Origin: JAVBMU01 sp031552185
GTDB taxonomy: Bacteria; Actinomycetota; Actinomycetes; Actinomycetales; Cellulomonadaceae
Length of the DNA: 37,649 nt
Direction: 5' to 3'
NCBI GenBank assembly: GCA_031552185.1
Contig: JAVBMU010000030.1
Location: 1 to 37,649, forward strand
The first letter of the stretch is position 1, and the number at the start of each line of letters is the position of its first letter. Below, one piece after another: positions 1-7,822 of the stretch. A program made the translations under genes and the position numbers. A model generated the notes under the pieces. That model saw only the letters and a list, made by a program, of their open reading frames with translations, made no database searches and was not told the DNA's origin.

Positions 1-30
1 AGTCAGTACCGTGTGCGGCGAGTCAGTACC
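1..30 (-). repeat. Inverted partial copies of the 20-bp repeat
   Basis: AGTCAGTACC occurs at 1-10 and again at 21-30, a 20-bp period. This is the reverse complement of the unit that forms the array at 67-306, so the repeat family runs in both orientations and the two arms point at each other across a 36-bp unique stretch (31-66). The left arm continues beyond the window edge, so its size is unknown. Confidence 0.8.
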
Positions 31-66
31 GGAGGTCGGCCCAGCGTCCGTTTCACGGCACTTTCG

Positions 67-306
67 GTACTGACTGGGCGCGCCAAGTACTGACTGGGCG
101 CGCACGGTACTGACTGGGCGCGCACAGTACTGACTCGGCGCGCACAGTACTGACTCGGCGCACACGGTACTGACTGGGCGCGCCAAGTACTGACTGGGCG
201 CGCACAGTACTGACTCGGCGCGCACGGTACTGACTGGGCGCGCACAGTACTGACTGGGCGCGCAAAGTACTGACTCGGCGCGCCAAGTACTGACTCGGCG
301 CACACG
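67..306 (+). repeat. Tandem array of twelve 20-bp units
   Basis: Twelve head-to-tail units begin with GTAC every 20 bases from 67 to 287. The typical unit is GTACTGACTGGGCGCGCACA. Bases 1-9 and 11-15 do not vary; position 10 is G or C, position 16 is G or A, and the last three bases are CAA, ACG, ACA or AAA. A degenerate thirteenth unit starts at 307. The motif CAGTACTG, formed where some units join, is a perfect 8-bp palindrome. There are no unique spacers, so it is not CRISPR. No gene covers it. Function unknown. Confidence 0.9.
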
Positions 307-320
307 GTTCTGCCGCGCCG

Positions 321-372
321 GGGCCGACGGCGTGGGCCGACGGCGCGGGCCGGCAGCGTGGGCCGGCGGCGC
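321..372 (+). repeat. Second tandem array, four 13-bp units
   Basis: Four units of the form GGGCCGACGGCGT follow directly after the 20-bp array, at 321, 334, 347 and 360, with 1-3 changes each; a fifth partial unit starts at 373. The period and sequence differ from the 20-bp array, so these are two independent tandem expansions in one intergenic space. The rest of 1-424 contains no credible gene. Confidence 0.75.
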
Positions 373-379
373 GGGACGG

Positions 380-411
380 CGGAGGCCGGTCGCGCATGCG
401 ACCGGCCTCCG
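380..411 (-). terminator. Hairpin terminator after the ABC ATPase gene
   Basis: A perfect 14-bp stem (380-393 with 398-411) closes on a GCAT loop. It starts 14 bases beyond the stop codon of the minus-strand ABC ATPase gene. There is no U tract, as is common for actinobacterial I-shaped terminators. Confidence 0.75.
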
Positions 412-424
412 GTGGGGTCCTACC

Positions 425-1546
425 TCAGCTGATGCGTTCGCCCGTGGCCGAGGAGAAGATGTGCGACTCGCCGGGGCGGATCGCGACGAAGATCTTCTCG
501 CCTTTCGCGGGCACCGAACGCGGGTCGACGCGGATGATCACCTGGTTCTCGCCGGCCCCGGACGTCACCTCGGCGTCGGCCAGCTCGCCGCGCAGGGTGC
601 CATAGACGAAGGCGTCGGACCCGAGTTCCTCGACGATGTTCACCTCGACCGGGAAGGCCGATTCGTTCGCCTCGGTGACGAGGTCCAGCGACTCGGGCCG
701 GAAGCCCAGGATCACCTTGCCGAGGTCCGCGTCGGTCATCCGGTTGACCACGTCGCGGCTGAGCGGGATTCGCGCCGGCCCGATGTGCGCCACGCCGTCG
801 TCGACCGCGAAGGAGGCGATGTTCATCGCCGGTGACCCGATGAAACCGGCGACGAAGACGTTCGCCGGCGTGTCGTACATGTCCCGCGGGGTGCCGACCT
901 GCTGCAGGAGACCGTCCTTGAGCACCGCGATGCGGTCGCCCATGGTCAGGGCCTCGGTCTGGTCGTGAGTGACGTAGACCGTGGTGACGCCGAGCCGGCG
1001 CTGCAGCGAGGCGATCTGGGTCCGGGTCTGCACGCGCAGCTTCGCGTCCAGGTTGGACAGCGGCTCGTCCATCAGGAAGACCCGCGGCTGGCGCACGATC
1101 GCGCGGCCCATGGCGACGCGCTGGCGCTGACCGCCGGAGAGGGCCTTCGGCTTGCGGTCCAGGTACTCGGTGAGGTCGAGGATCTTGGCTGCCTCCTCGA
1201 CGCGCTGGCGGATCTCCGCCTTCGGCTTGCCGGCGATCTTCAGGGCGAAGCCCATGTTGTCCGCGACGGACATGTGCGGGTAAAGCGCGTAGTTCTGGAA
1301 CACCATCGCGATGTCGCGGTCCTTCGGCTGGACGTCGGTGACGTCGCGCTCGCCGATCAGGATCCGACCCTCGTTGACATCCTCGAGCCCCGCGAGCATG
1401 CGCAGCGACGTGGACTTGCCGCAGCCGGACGGGCCTACCAGAACGAGGAACTCGCCGTCCTCGATCTCCAGGTTCAGCTTGTCCACGGCGGGCCGCTCGG
1501 TCCCGGGGTAGATGCGGGTCGCTTGATCGAAAGTGACCGTAGCCAT
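425..1546 (-). CDS. ugpC: MalK/UgpC/MsiK-type sugar ABC transporter ATPase
   Basis: This is the ATP-hydrolysing subunit of a carbohydrate uptake ABC transporter (373 aa, cytoplasmic face of the membrane). Visible motifs are Walker A GPSGCGKST (38-46), the Q-loop in MVFQNYALYPH, the signature LSGGQRQRVAMGRA (from 136), Walker B VFLMDEP (156-162) and the switch histidine in YVTHDQTEAL (194). The C-terminal 130 residues fit the TOBE/regulatory region of the MalK group. The ATG at 1546 is chosen because GGAGGG lies 12 bases upstream; the frame stays open to 1702, but the added residues look non-coding. No permease or binding-protein genes are adjacent. An orphan ATPase of this type often serves several sugar transporters (MsiK in Streptomyces); that role here is inference, helped by the neighbouring trehalose genes. 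Confidence 0.93.
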   Translation of the reverse strand: MATVTFDQATRIYPGTERPAVDKLNLEIEDGEFLVLVGPSGCGKSTSLRMLAGLEDVNEGRILIGERDVTDVQPKDRDIAMVFQNYALYPHMSVADNMGFALKIAGKPKAEIRQRVEEAAKILDLTEYLDRKPKALSGGQRQRVAMGRAIVRQPRVFLMDEPLSNLDAKLRVQTRTQIASLQRRLGVTTVYVTHDQTEALTMGDRIAVLKDGLLQQVGTPRDMYDTPANVFVAGFIGSPAMNIASFAVDDGVAHIGPARIPLSRDVVNRMTDADLGKVILGFRPESLDLVTEANESAFPVEVNIVEELGSDAFVYGTLRGELADAEVTSGAGENQVIIRVDPRSVPAKGEKIFVAIRPGESHIFSSATGERIS

Positions 1547-1608
1547 GTCAGGTACATCCCTCCACCGGCAGGTACGTGCCGGACGATCCGTTGTGCAGTG
1601 ACGTGCCC

Positions 1609-1629
1609 CGCGGGGCGGAATGCCCCGCG
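1609..1629 (-). terminator. Hairpin between otsB and the ABC ATPase gene
   Basis: An 8-bp perfect stem, CGCGGGGC (1609-1616) with GCCCCGCG (1622-1629), has a 5-base loop. It lies between the otsB stop (1781) and the ATPase start (1546), both on the minus strand. It could end otsAB transcription or be a leader hairpin of the ATPase mRNA. No U tract is present. Confidence 0.4.
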
Positions 1630-1666
1630 ACAAGAAAATGCCGAACGCATTCCGGCCAGGGTCTTC

Positions 1667-1703
1667 GATGACCGGTCGACGTTCGACATCCTCGCCGGTC
1701 ATC
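1667..1703. promoter_or_regulatory. Inverted repeat upstream of the ABC ATPase gene
   Basis: GATGACCGG (1667-1675) and CCGGTCATC (1695-1703) are perfect 9-bp inverted copies separated by 19 bases, 120-160 bp upstream of the ATPase start. Centre-to-centre spacing is 28 bp, so they could be two half-sites for a dimeric regulator. This is a candidate operator only; no regulator is identified. Confidence 0.35.
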
Positions 1704-1780
1704 TTATCGCCGTGCGTAGGCCGGCGACCGGTTCCCTCCGGATCGTCATGCGGTTGTGACCTGGAATGCGAACGCGCGGT

Positions 1781-2827
1781 TCAGCCGCTATGCCGGGGCG
1801 CGGCCGGCCCGGCGGCGAGCAGGTCGGCGAGCCGGCCGAGGCAGTCGGCGAGCTCGCCCGGCCCCGGGATCCGGTGCCGGGCGCCGGTCGCGCCGGCGCC
1901 CACCTTGATCCCGACGTCGTCGGGGCCGAGGACCGCGAAGACGGTCTCGTCGGTGGTGTCGTCGCCTGCGTACAGCACGCGAACCGCCGGCTCGGCCGGG
2001 TTCGCCGGCTCGCCCGCCGAATCGCCCGGGCGGGCCGCGTTGGCCGCCGCCTCGCCCAGGCCGGCGCGCAGCCGCCGGATCGCCTCGCCCTTCGAGGTGC
2101 GCAGGACGGCCACCTCCACCACGGCCTTGCCGTGCATGGCGTCGAGTCCGAGGTGGTTGGCGACGGCGGTCGCCTGTTCGGTCACGGCGCGGGCGTCGTC
2201 GGGGTCGGCCAGGCGGGTATGCACGACGGCGGCGGTCGGCTTCGTCTGGACCCACGCCCCGGGCCGGTTCACGACGATGTCCCGGAACGCCGCGACGAGT
2301 TGAGTCAGCGTGGTGCGCTGCGCGGGGGTCAACCCAATCGGGTCGGCCCAGACGCCGGCCTCGCGGGCATGGCCGACCTCGGCCCCGTGGGAGCCGATCA
2401 GGATGGTCCCGGGCGGGGGATCGGCCCGCTCGGCCAGGTCGGCGAGCGCCCGACCGGAGACGAGCGCGAGCGCGGTCCCGGCGGCCGCGGGCAGCGCGGC
2501 GATCCGGCGCAGCGCTGCGGCGGCGGGCGCCAACGAGCGCGACGTCGTCGGATCGTCGACGATCGGCGCCAGGGTGCCGTCGAAGTCGAGCGCCACGAGC
2601 TTCGCCCCCTGCCCGGCCGCGAAGTCGCGCAGCACGGCGTCGAGCGGCGCGGGATCGAGCGTCCCGTTCCCCGTCTCGCTCCCGGGTTCGGTTCCCGGTT
2701 GGATGCCCGGCCGACCGGGTTCCGCCTCGGGCCGGGGGTCCGGGCGGGGCGCGGTGCGCGCCCCGCCCGAGCCGGCTGCCCGGGACTGCCGAATCGGTCC
2801 GCCCGGTGCCGGGACCTCCTGCGTCAT
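1781..2827 (-). CDS. otsB: Trehalose-6-phosphate phosphatase OtsB
   Basis: OtsB removes the phosphate from trehalose 6-phosphate, the second step of OtsAB trehalose synthesis. The HAD phosphatase motif I is clear (LVALDFDGTLAPI, nucleophile and acid/base Asp), followed by motif II (LALVSGR), the OtsB-typical IGSHGAEVG, the conserved lysine region (GKAVVEVAV, TSKGEAIRRL) and late Asp residues (YAGDDTTDETVF). The ATG at 2827 is preferred (348 aa) because AAGGTGG lies 5 bases before it; an in-frame ATG at 2842 has no well-placed ribosome site. About 60 N-terminal residues are Pro/Gly/Arg-rich and probably disordered. It lies 54 bp downstream of otsA in the same direction, so the two form an operon. 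Confidence 0.93.
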   Translation of the reverse strand: MTQEVPAPGGPIRQSRAAGSGGARTAPRPDPRPEAEPGRPGIQPGTEPGSETGNGTLDPAPLDAVLRDFAAGQGAKLVALDFDGTLAPIVDDPTTSRSLAPAAAALRRIAALPAAAGTALALVSGRALADLAERADPPPGTILIGSHGAEVGHAREAGVWADPIGLTPAQRTTLTQLVAAFRDIVVNRPGAWVQTKPTAAVVHTRLADPDDARAVTEQATAVANHLGLDAMHGKAVVEVAVLRTSKGEAIRRLRAGLGEAAANAARPGDSAGEPANPAEPAVRVLYAGDDTTDETVFAVLGPDDVGIKVGAGATGARHRIPGPGELADCLGRLADLLAAGPAAPRHSG

Positions 2828-2881
2828 CGCATCCACCTTCATGTCACCCGGCGGGTGCCGCCGCCGGCCTGGCTCGTTCGG

Positions 2882-4492
2882 TCACCAACTCACTGGCTCG
2901 GCGGGGCGGTCGACCGGGGTGCCCGGGCTCGCGTTGGGGTCGGCGTCCGCGCGACGGCGGGCGCCGTCGCCGGGACCGAACTCCGCGCGGCCCGAAGCGG
3001 CGTGTCCGTACTCCGCGTTCCCGTAGCCCCGGTCGAAGCTGCGTGCGCCCGCGCGCTCGGCGCGCCCGGCCCCCGACTCGCCGTCCGGACGCACCCCACG
3101 CAACGTCTCGAGGAAGGTCTCGGACCACTTCGCGACGTCGTAGGACAACACCCGCCGGCGCAGCCTGCGCATCCGGGTGCGCTGCTCCCGCGCGTCCATC
3201 CGGGAGGCGCGGACGATGGTGTCCTTGAGCCCGTCGATGTCGTGTGGGTTGATCAGCAGCGCTCCGGCCAGTTCGTCGGCGGCGCCCGCGAACTCGGAGA
3301 GTACCAGAACGCCCCGTTCGTCCGACCTGGCTGCCACGTACTCCTTGGCCACCAGGTTCATGCCGTCCCGCAGGGCCGTGACCAACATCACGTCCGCGGC
3401 GAGATAGAGAGCGGCCATCTCGTCCGGCGGGTAGGAGTGGTGCAGGTAGTGGATCGCGGCCGTGCCGATCTCGGCGAATTCGCCGTTGACGCGCCCGACG
3501 AGGATCTCCACGTTCTCGCGCAGTTCCTGGTAGGCGTCCACGTTCTCCCGGCTCGGGCTGGCGACCTGGACGAAGGTGCAGCGCCCGACGTCGAGCCGGC
3601 CGTCCTGGAGCAACTCACCGTAGGCCTTGATCCGGTGCCGGATCCCCTTGGTGTAGTCCAGCCGGTCCACGCCCAGGATGATCACGTCCGGGTCGCCGAG
3701 ATCGGCCCGGATGGCCCGGGCGCGGGCGTTCACCGCGGGCGTGCGGGCGAGGGCGTCGAAGCGGCGCGAGTCGATGGAGATGGGGAAGGTCTGGGCCCGC
3801 ACCTGCCGGTGCCGGGCGTCGTCGGGCACCTGAATCACCTGGCCGCGGGTGGTGAACTCGTCCAGCCGGCGCACCGCCCGCATGAAGTTGGAGGTGTCGC
3901 CGGCGCGCTGGAAACCGATCAGGTCGGCGCCGAGGAGGCCCTCCAGCACCTGCCGTCGCCACGGCAACTGCTGGAACAGTTCGACCGGCGGGAACGGGAT
4001 GTGCTGGAAGAAGCCGATCCGCAGATCCGGCCGGGCTTCGCGGAGCATCCGCGGGACCAGTTGCAGTTGATAGTCGTGGACCCAGACGGTGCCGCCGGGT
4101 GCGGCGACCGCCGCCGCGGCCTCGGCGAACCGCCGGTTGACGGTCCGGTAGGAATCCCACCAGGTGCGGTGGTACGTCGGCGGGGCGATGACGTCGTGGT
4201 ACAGGGGCCAGAGCGTGTCGTTCGACATGCCCTCGTAGAAGCCCTCGATCTCCGCCTCGGAGAGCGAGATCGGGAACAGTCGCATGTCGTCGGCGTCGAA
4301 CGGGTCCACGTGCTGGTCGGCGCTGCCGGTCCAGCCGACCCACGCGCCGTCCGCGGCCTGCATCACAGGTTCGAGTGCGGTGACCAGGCCGCCCGGGGAG
4401 CGGGTCCAGTCGATATGTCCGTCGTGCACGGTAATGTCAACGGGTAGCCGGTTAGCCACCACAACGAAGTCGAAAAGGTCCTTCTCTGCCAC
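2882..4492 (-). CDS. otsA: Trehalose-6-phosphate synthase OtsA
   Basis: This GT20 glycosyltransferase makes trehalose 6-phosphate from UDP- or GDP-glucose and glucose 6-phosphate in the cytoplasm (536 aa). Family motifs are present in order: VVVANRLPVD near the N-terminus, SPGGLVTAL (32-40), WVGWTG, HDYQLQLVPRMLR (from 139), GFFQHIPFP, RLDYTKGI (277-284) and RDGMNLVAKEYVA (from 375). The start is a GTG with GGGGGGAA about 6 bases upstream. The last 65 or so residues, after SETFLETLRGVRP, are a low-complexity Arg/Gly/Ala tail that is not part of the catalytic fold. otsB follows 54 bp downstream. Trehalose serves actinomycetes as osmoprotectant, carbon store and, in some genera, a lipid precursor; which applies here cannot be told. 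Confidence 0.96.
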   Translation of the reverse strand: MAEKDLFDFVVVANRLPVDITVHDGHIDWTRSPGGLVTALEPVMQAADGAWVGWTGSADQHVDPFDADDMRLFPISLSEAEIEGFYEGMSNDTLWPLYHDVIAPPTYHRTWWDSYRTVNRRFAEAAAAVAAPGGTVWVHDYQLQLVPRMLREARPDLRIGFFQHIPFPPVELFQQLPWRRQVLEGLLGADLIGFQRAGDTSNFMRAVRRLDEFTTRGQVIQVPDDARHRQVRAQTFPISIDSRRFDALARTPAVNARARAIRADLGDPDVIILGVDRLDYTKGIRHRIKAYGELLQDGRLDVGRCTFVQVASPSRENVDAYQELRENVEILVGRVNGEFAEIGTAAIHYLHHSYPPDEMAALYLAADVMLVTALRDGMNLVAKEYVAARSDERGVLVLSEFAGAADELAGALLINPHDIDGLKDTIVRASRMDAREQRTRMRRLRRRVLSYDVAKWSETFLETLRGVRPDGESGAGRAERAGARSFDRGYGNAEYGHAASGRAEFGPGDGARRRADADPNASPGTPVDRPAEPVSW

Positions 4493-4550
4493 AGCGTTTC
4501 CCCCCGTGCGTGCTGGGTGCCGGTACTCGGTATCGGGTCTCGATCGCTCG

Positions 4551-4590
4551 GTACTCGTCGGTACTCGCCAGTACTCACCGGTACTGACCA
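4551..4590. repeat. Four 10-bp direct repeats in the otsA/kinase promoter region
   Basis: GTACTCGTCG, GTACTCGCCA, GTACTCACCG and GTACTGACCA stand head to tail at 4551, 4561, 4571 and 4581. A further GGTACTC lies at 4522. A 10-bp period puts every copy on the same face of the helix. They lie 59-98 bp upstream of the otsA GTG and 113-152 bp upstream of the divergent kinase start, a good place for cooperative regulator binding. The last unit shares GGTACTGAC with the array at 67-306. Confidence 0.7.
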
Positions 4591-4702
4591 GTTTGGTTCA
4601 GCCTCTCTTGTGCAGCCGTTGAACCATCCAGATTAACCGCCGCGGGGGGCCGAAGGTGTGGTGGGGGCGCCGTCGCATACCTTTGTGCCCATGGAGGAGC
4701 CC

Positions 4703-6583
4703 ATGATCGAGCCCACGCCGGCGGCGGTCCGCGGCTATGCGCCGGGGGTGGAGGTCGGCGGCTATCGCATCCTCACGCCGCTCGGTTCGGGCGCCATGGG
4801 CAGCGTCTACAGCGCTCACGACGGCGGCGGAAACCTGGTCGCGATCAAGTTCCTGCACGCCCACCTGGACATCGATGCCTCTGGCCGGGACCGTCTGCTG
4901 CGGGAGGCCACCGCCCTGCGCCGGCTGCACCACCCCGCCGTCGCGCAGATCCTGGACCTGGAATTGGACGGACCGGACGCGTTCATCGTGACCGAGTTGA
5001 TCGCCGGCCGGACGTTGGAGGCGGAGATCGCCGAGCGGGGACCGCTCGACAGCGTGGACCTGTTCGAACTCGCGGACCAACTCGCGGCCGCGCTGGACGC
5101 GGTGCACGACGCCGGCGTGGTGCACCGGGACATTAAACCCGGCAATGTGCTCATCGCCGACCACGGGCCGGTGCTGATCGACTTCGGCATCGCGCAGGGC
5201 CTGGGCGACTTCGGCGACCGATCGGGCGGAACCGTCATGGGGACCCCCGGCTACCTCGCGCCGGAGCTGCTCGACGGCGCGCCGGCCGCGGCCGCGACGG
5301 ACTGGTGGGGGTGGGCCGCGGCGCTGGCCTTCGCGGCGACGGGCCGGGCGCCGTTCGGCCTCGGCCCGACGTCGGCCGTCCTCGCCCGGGCGCACGCCGG
5401 GCGGCCGGATCTGGCCGGGATCGGGCGGCTGACGGAGCAGGCGCTCGCGGGCGCGCTGCGCCCGGTGCCCGGCGATCGGCTCCGGCCGGGGGAGGTCGTG
5501 GCGCGGTTGCGCCGCGCGGCCGACGACGGCGACGAGGCGGTCACCGAGGTCCTCGGAGCCGGCCTGCCGGGGTCCGCCTGGGACGGGGTGGCCTGGGACG
5601 GGGTGGCCTGGGGCGGTTCCGCCTGGGGCGGGGCGGCCGGGAGCTACTCCTCGTCGGATGGCTCAGCGGGGAACGGAGCTGTGCCGAGCGGATGGGTGCC
5701 GGCGGGTTCGCCGGGGTCGACCCGGCCCGATCAGGACGCCCCGACCGAGGTGGTCGAGCCCAACGGCGGGACCGCCCGGGTGCGGGATGTGTCCGCGGTC
5801 CACGACGGGCGGACCATGGTGGTGCCGGTCGACGCGGCGCGTGCGTCGGCCCGGGCGGGCGACGACGCGGCCGGCGGTGACTCGTCGGCGCCGGGCGCGG
5901 GCGGCCTGTACGCGCCCAACGCCGACGACCCGGCCGCCGGCCGACCGGGACCGGGCTCCGGACCGCCGCCCTACCGGCGCCCGGAGCCTGCCCGTCGGCT
6001 CGGCGCCCTTTTCGCTTGCGTGCTCGTCGTCGTCGCCGTGGGCTTGTGGGCGCCGGTCGGCGTGCTCATCGGCCTCGCCGCCTTCGTCGTGGTCGCCCGG
6101 TTCATCGGGGTCGCCACGGACGCCCTGCACCGCAGACGGGAGCGGCGGGGCCCACTGCGGGTGGAGGGGTTGCGGCTGGTCGGGGCGTCGCCCTGGTACC
6201 TGCTGCGCGCCGTCGTCGGAGCGGTGCCCTCGGTCCTGGTCGCGGCGTGCGCCGGCTACCTGGTGCTCATGTGCGGCTGGTGGTTCTTCGAGGGTCTGGT
6301 GACGGTTTCCCCGGGGGCCGACGGGCGCAGCGCCCCCTGGGTATTCGACCTCGTCCTCGGCCTCGCGGCGCTCGCCGCCGTGGTGATGGCGTGGCTCGGG
6401 CCGCTGACTTGGATGACCCGGTACGGAACCCGGACGGCGCTGGCGCGAGTGGCGCGGGGGCGGCTGGGGACGGCCGTGCTCGTCGTCCTGGCGCTGGCGG
6501 TGGTGGCCGTGATCGCCGTGCTGGTCGCCGGCGGTCGCGACGTCGTGTGGTGGCCGTTCCCGGGGGCGCCCCGCTTCGGGTAG
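4703..6583 (+). CDS. Membrane-anchored PknB-type Ser/Thr protein kinase
   Basis: A eukaryotic-type Ser/Thr kinase (626 aa). The N-terminal catalytic domain shows the glycine loop LGSGAMGSVYSAHD (27-40), lysine AIKF (K49), HRDIKPGNV (141-149), DFG (160-162) and GTPGYLAPE (180-188). A low-complexity linker with four WDGVA-like repeats and Pro/Gly-rich sequence follows. The last 200 residues hold about four hydrophobic helices (such as LFACVLVVVAVGLWAPVGVL and VLVVLALAVVAVIAVLVAGG), so the protein is polytopic rather than having the usual single helix and PASTA sensor. The ATG at 4703 has GGAGGAG 4 bases upstream; ATG 4691 and GTG 4658 are alternatives. It is divergent from otsA. Substrate and signal are unknown. 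Confidence 0.92.
   Translation: MIEPTPAAVRGYAPGVEVGGYRILTPLGSGAMGSVYSAHDGGGNLVAIKFLHAHLDIDASGRDRLLREATALRRLHHPAVAQILDLELDGPDAFIVTELIAGRTLEAEIAERGPLDSVDLFELADQLAAALDAVHDAGVVHRDIKPGNVLIADHGPVLIDFGIAQGLGDFGDRSGGTVMGTPGYLAPELLDGAPAAAATDWWGWAAALAFAATGRAPFGLGPTSAVLARAHAGRPDLAGIGRLTEQALAGALRPVPGDRLRPGEVVARLRRAADDGDEAVTEVLGAGLPGSAWDGVAWDGVAWGGSAWGGAAGSYSSSDGSAGNGAVPSGWVPAGSPGSTRPDQDAPTEVVEPNGGTARVRDVSAVHDGRTMVVPVDAARASARAGDDAAGGDSSAPGAGGLYAPNADDPAAGRPGPGSGPPPYRRPEPARRLGALFACVLVVVAVGLWAPVGVLIGLAAFVVVARFIGVATDALHRRRERRGPLRVEGLRLVGASPWYLLRAVVGAVPSVLVAACAGYLVLMCGWWFFEGLVTVSPGADGRSAPWVFDLVLGLAALAAVVMAWLGPLTWMTRYGTRTALARVARGRLGTAVLVVLALAVVAVIAVLVAGGRDVVWWPFPGAPRFG
5576..5635 (+). repeat. Four 15-bp in-frame repeats in the kinase linker
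   Basis: GCCTGGGACGGGGTG occurs twice exactly (5576, 5591), then in two diverged copies (5606, 5621). They encode a Trp/Gly-rich five-residue repeat in the linker between kinase domain and membrane segments. The identity of the first two copies suggests recent slippage, so copy number may vary between strains. Confidence 0.8.
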
Positions 6584-6813
6584 CGCCGGCGGACTGCCCA
6601 TACCGGAAGCATTCAGTACTTTCCCAGCAATACCGCATAGGCTTCTGGTCGATGCTCCGCGGCGCCGGTCTCGGCTCAACCGCTCGGCGGTGCGGACCCT
6701 TCGCAGGCCGCCGCGGTTCGCCGTCGGGCCGGCCTGACGGCGGTCCCGAGCGGGTCGCGGCCGAGCCGACGACGCCGTGCCCGACTTTCCGGACCAACGC
6801 GAAGGACCGATCG

Positions 6814-7638
6814 ATGACCACAGAATCGACTCAGACCAAGGCCCAGCGCCGCGAGGCCGCCCGCGCCCAGGCCGCCACCCTGCGCGCCGAACAGGAGCGC
6901 AAGGACAAGCGCGCACGCCTCATCACCCTCGGTGTTCTGGGCGCCGCTCTCGTGGGCTTGATCGCCATCATCGTCTTTATCGTCACGCGCCCGACGACGG
7001 CGCCGACGACCGATGTCGTCACGCCCGGGTCGTCGACCGCGGCGCCGTCGCCGGCGGCCGCGAACGGCGGCATCCCCTTCGGCAAGGAGGGCGTCGCCGG
7101 CACGACGAACGCCGGCGCGGTCGCCGTCGACGTGTATCAGGACTACATCTGCCCGGCCTGCCGCCACTTCGAGGAGACGAATGCACGGAGCCTCGACGAG
7201 ATGCGCAAGGCAGGCGAGATCACTTTCGTCCTGCACCCCGTGGCGACGCTGGACGATACCTCGATGGGCACGAACTTCTCGACCAGGGCGGCGGCGGCGA
7301 CGGCGTATGTCGCCGAGCACGCCCCAGACCGGACGCTGGCGTTCAACGAGGCAATGCTCTCGAACCAGCCGGCCGAGGGCAGCGCCGGCCTGACCAACGC
7401 CGAGATCGCCGAGATCGCCGAGTCTGCCGGTGTGCCCGCGGCCGTGGCGGACGAGATCGCTCAAGGTGCGGGCATGGAAACCTTCGGCGGCTGGGTCACC
7501 AAGCAGACGGAGGCCGACCGGAAGGAGGCCCTCTCGAAGGGGACGCCGACGATCACCCTCAACGGCACTCGGTTCGAGGGGAACTGGACGGATCCGGCCG
7601 CCCTCACGAGCGCCGTCGCCCAAGCGGCCAAGAAGTGA
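6814..7638 (+). CDS. Membrane-anchored DsbA-like thiol oxidoreductase, paralogue 1 (CPAC)
   Basis: Predicted extracytoplasmic DsbA/DSBA-like thioredoxin-fold protein (274 aa), probably handling disulfides in exported proteins. Residues 1-35 are charged and cytoplasmic (QTKAQRREAARAQA), 36-58 form one membrane helix, 60-85 a Thr/Ser/Pro/Ala linker. The thioredoxin domain has VDVYQDYICPACRHFEE with catalytic C113 and C116, the inserted helical region, and GTPTITLNG with the cis-proline. GAAGGA lies 8 bases before the ATG. The 230-bp leader region holds a possible TAGGCT -10 at 6638 but no clear -35. This organisation matches mycobacterial membrane-anchored DsbA/DsbG-like proteins. It is first of a tandem family; whether it oxidises, isomerises or reduces is not decidable from sequence. 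Confidence 0.9.
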   Translation: MTTESTQTKAQRREAARAQAATLRAEQERKDKRARLITLGVLGAALVGLIAIIVFIVTRPTTAPTTDVVTPGSSTAAPSPAAANGGIPFGKEGVAGTTNAGAVAVDVYQDYICPACRHFEETNARSLDEMRKAGEITFVLHPVATLDDTSMGTNFSTRAAAATAYVAEHAPDRTLAFNEAMLSNQPAEGSAGLTNAEIAEIAESAGVPAAVADEIAQGAGMETFGGWVTKQTEADRKEALSKGTPTITLNGTRFEGNWTDPAALTSAVAQAAKK

Positions 7639-7644
7639 CGCCGC

Positions 7645-7674
7645 CGGTGGTCGCGGGCTCGCTCGCGGCCACCG
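7645..7674 (+). terminator. Terminator after DsbA-like paralogue 1
   Basis: An 11-bp stem (7645-7655 with 7664-7674, one G.U pair) with an 8-base loop begins 6 bases after the stop. It suggests each paralogue has its own transcript rather than being part of one operon. Confidence 0.6.
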
Positions 7675-7822
7675 AGTGCGGGACCGGGCAGGGTTCGACC
7701 GCGTGAGAAGACCGGCCGGCGCGCGGGGCGTTACGGTGGGACACCACCCCACGGATCAGCGCAGCGCCTCGCACCGCCCTGCCGCGCCCGACTCGCCCGG
7801 ATTGACGTGAAGGATCGACACC

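Noticed and set aside
1..306. CRISPR array
   Set aside because: Units are contiguous 20-mers without unique spacers, and no cas gene is present.
1766..4447. Very long open frame (about 890 codons) antisense to otsB and otsA
   Set aside because: It is a GC-rich mirror of two well-recognised genes, has no domain and no ribosome site.
6016..6813. Upstream extension of the first DsbA-like gene through the kinase region
   Set aside because: It overlaps the kinase C-terminus in another frame; a ribosome site and the conserved family N-terminus fix the start at 6814.
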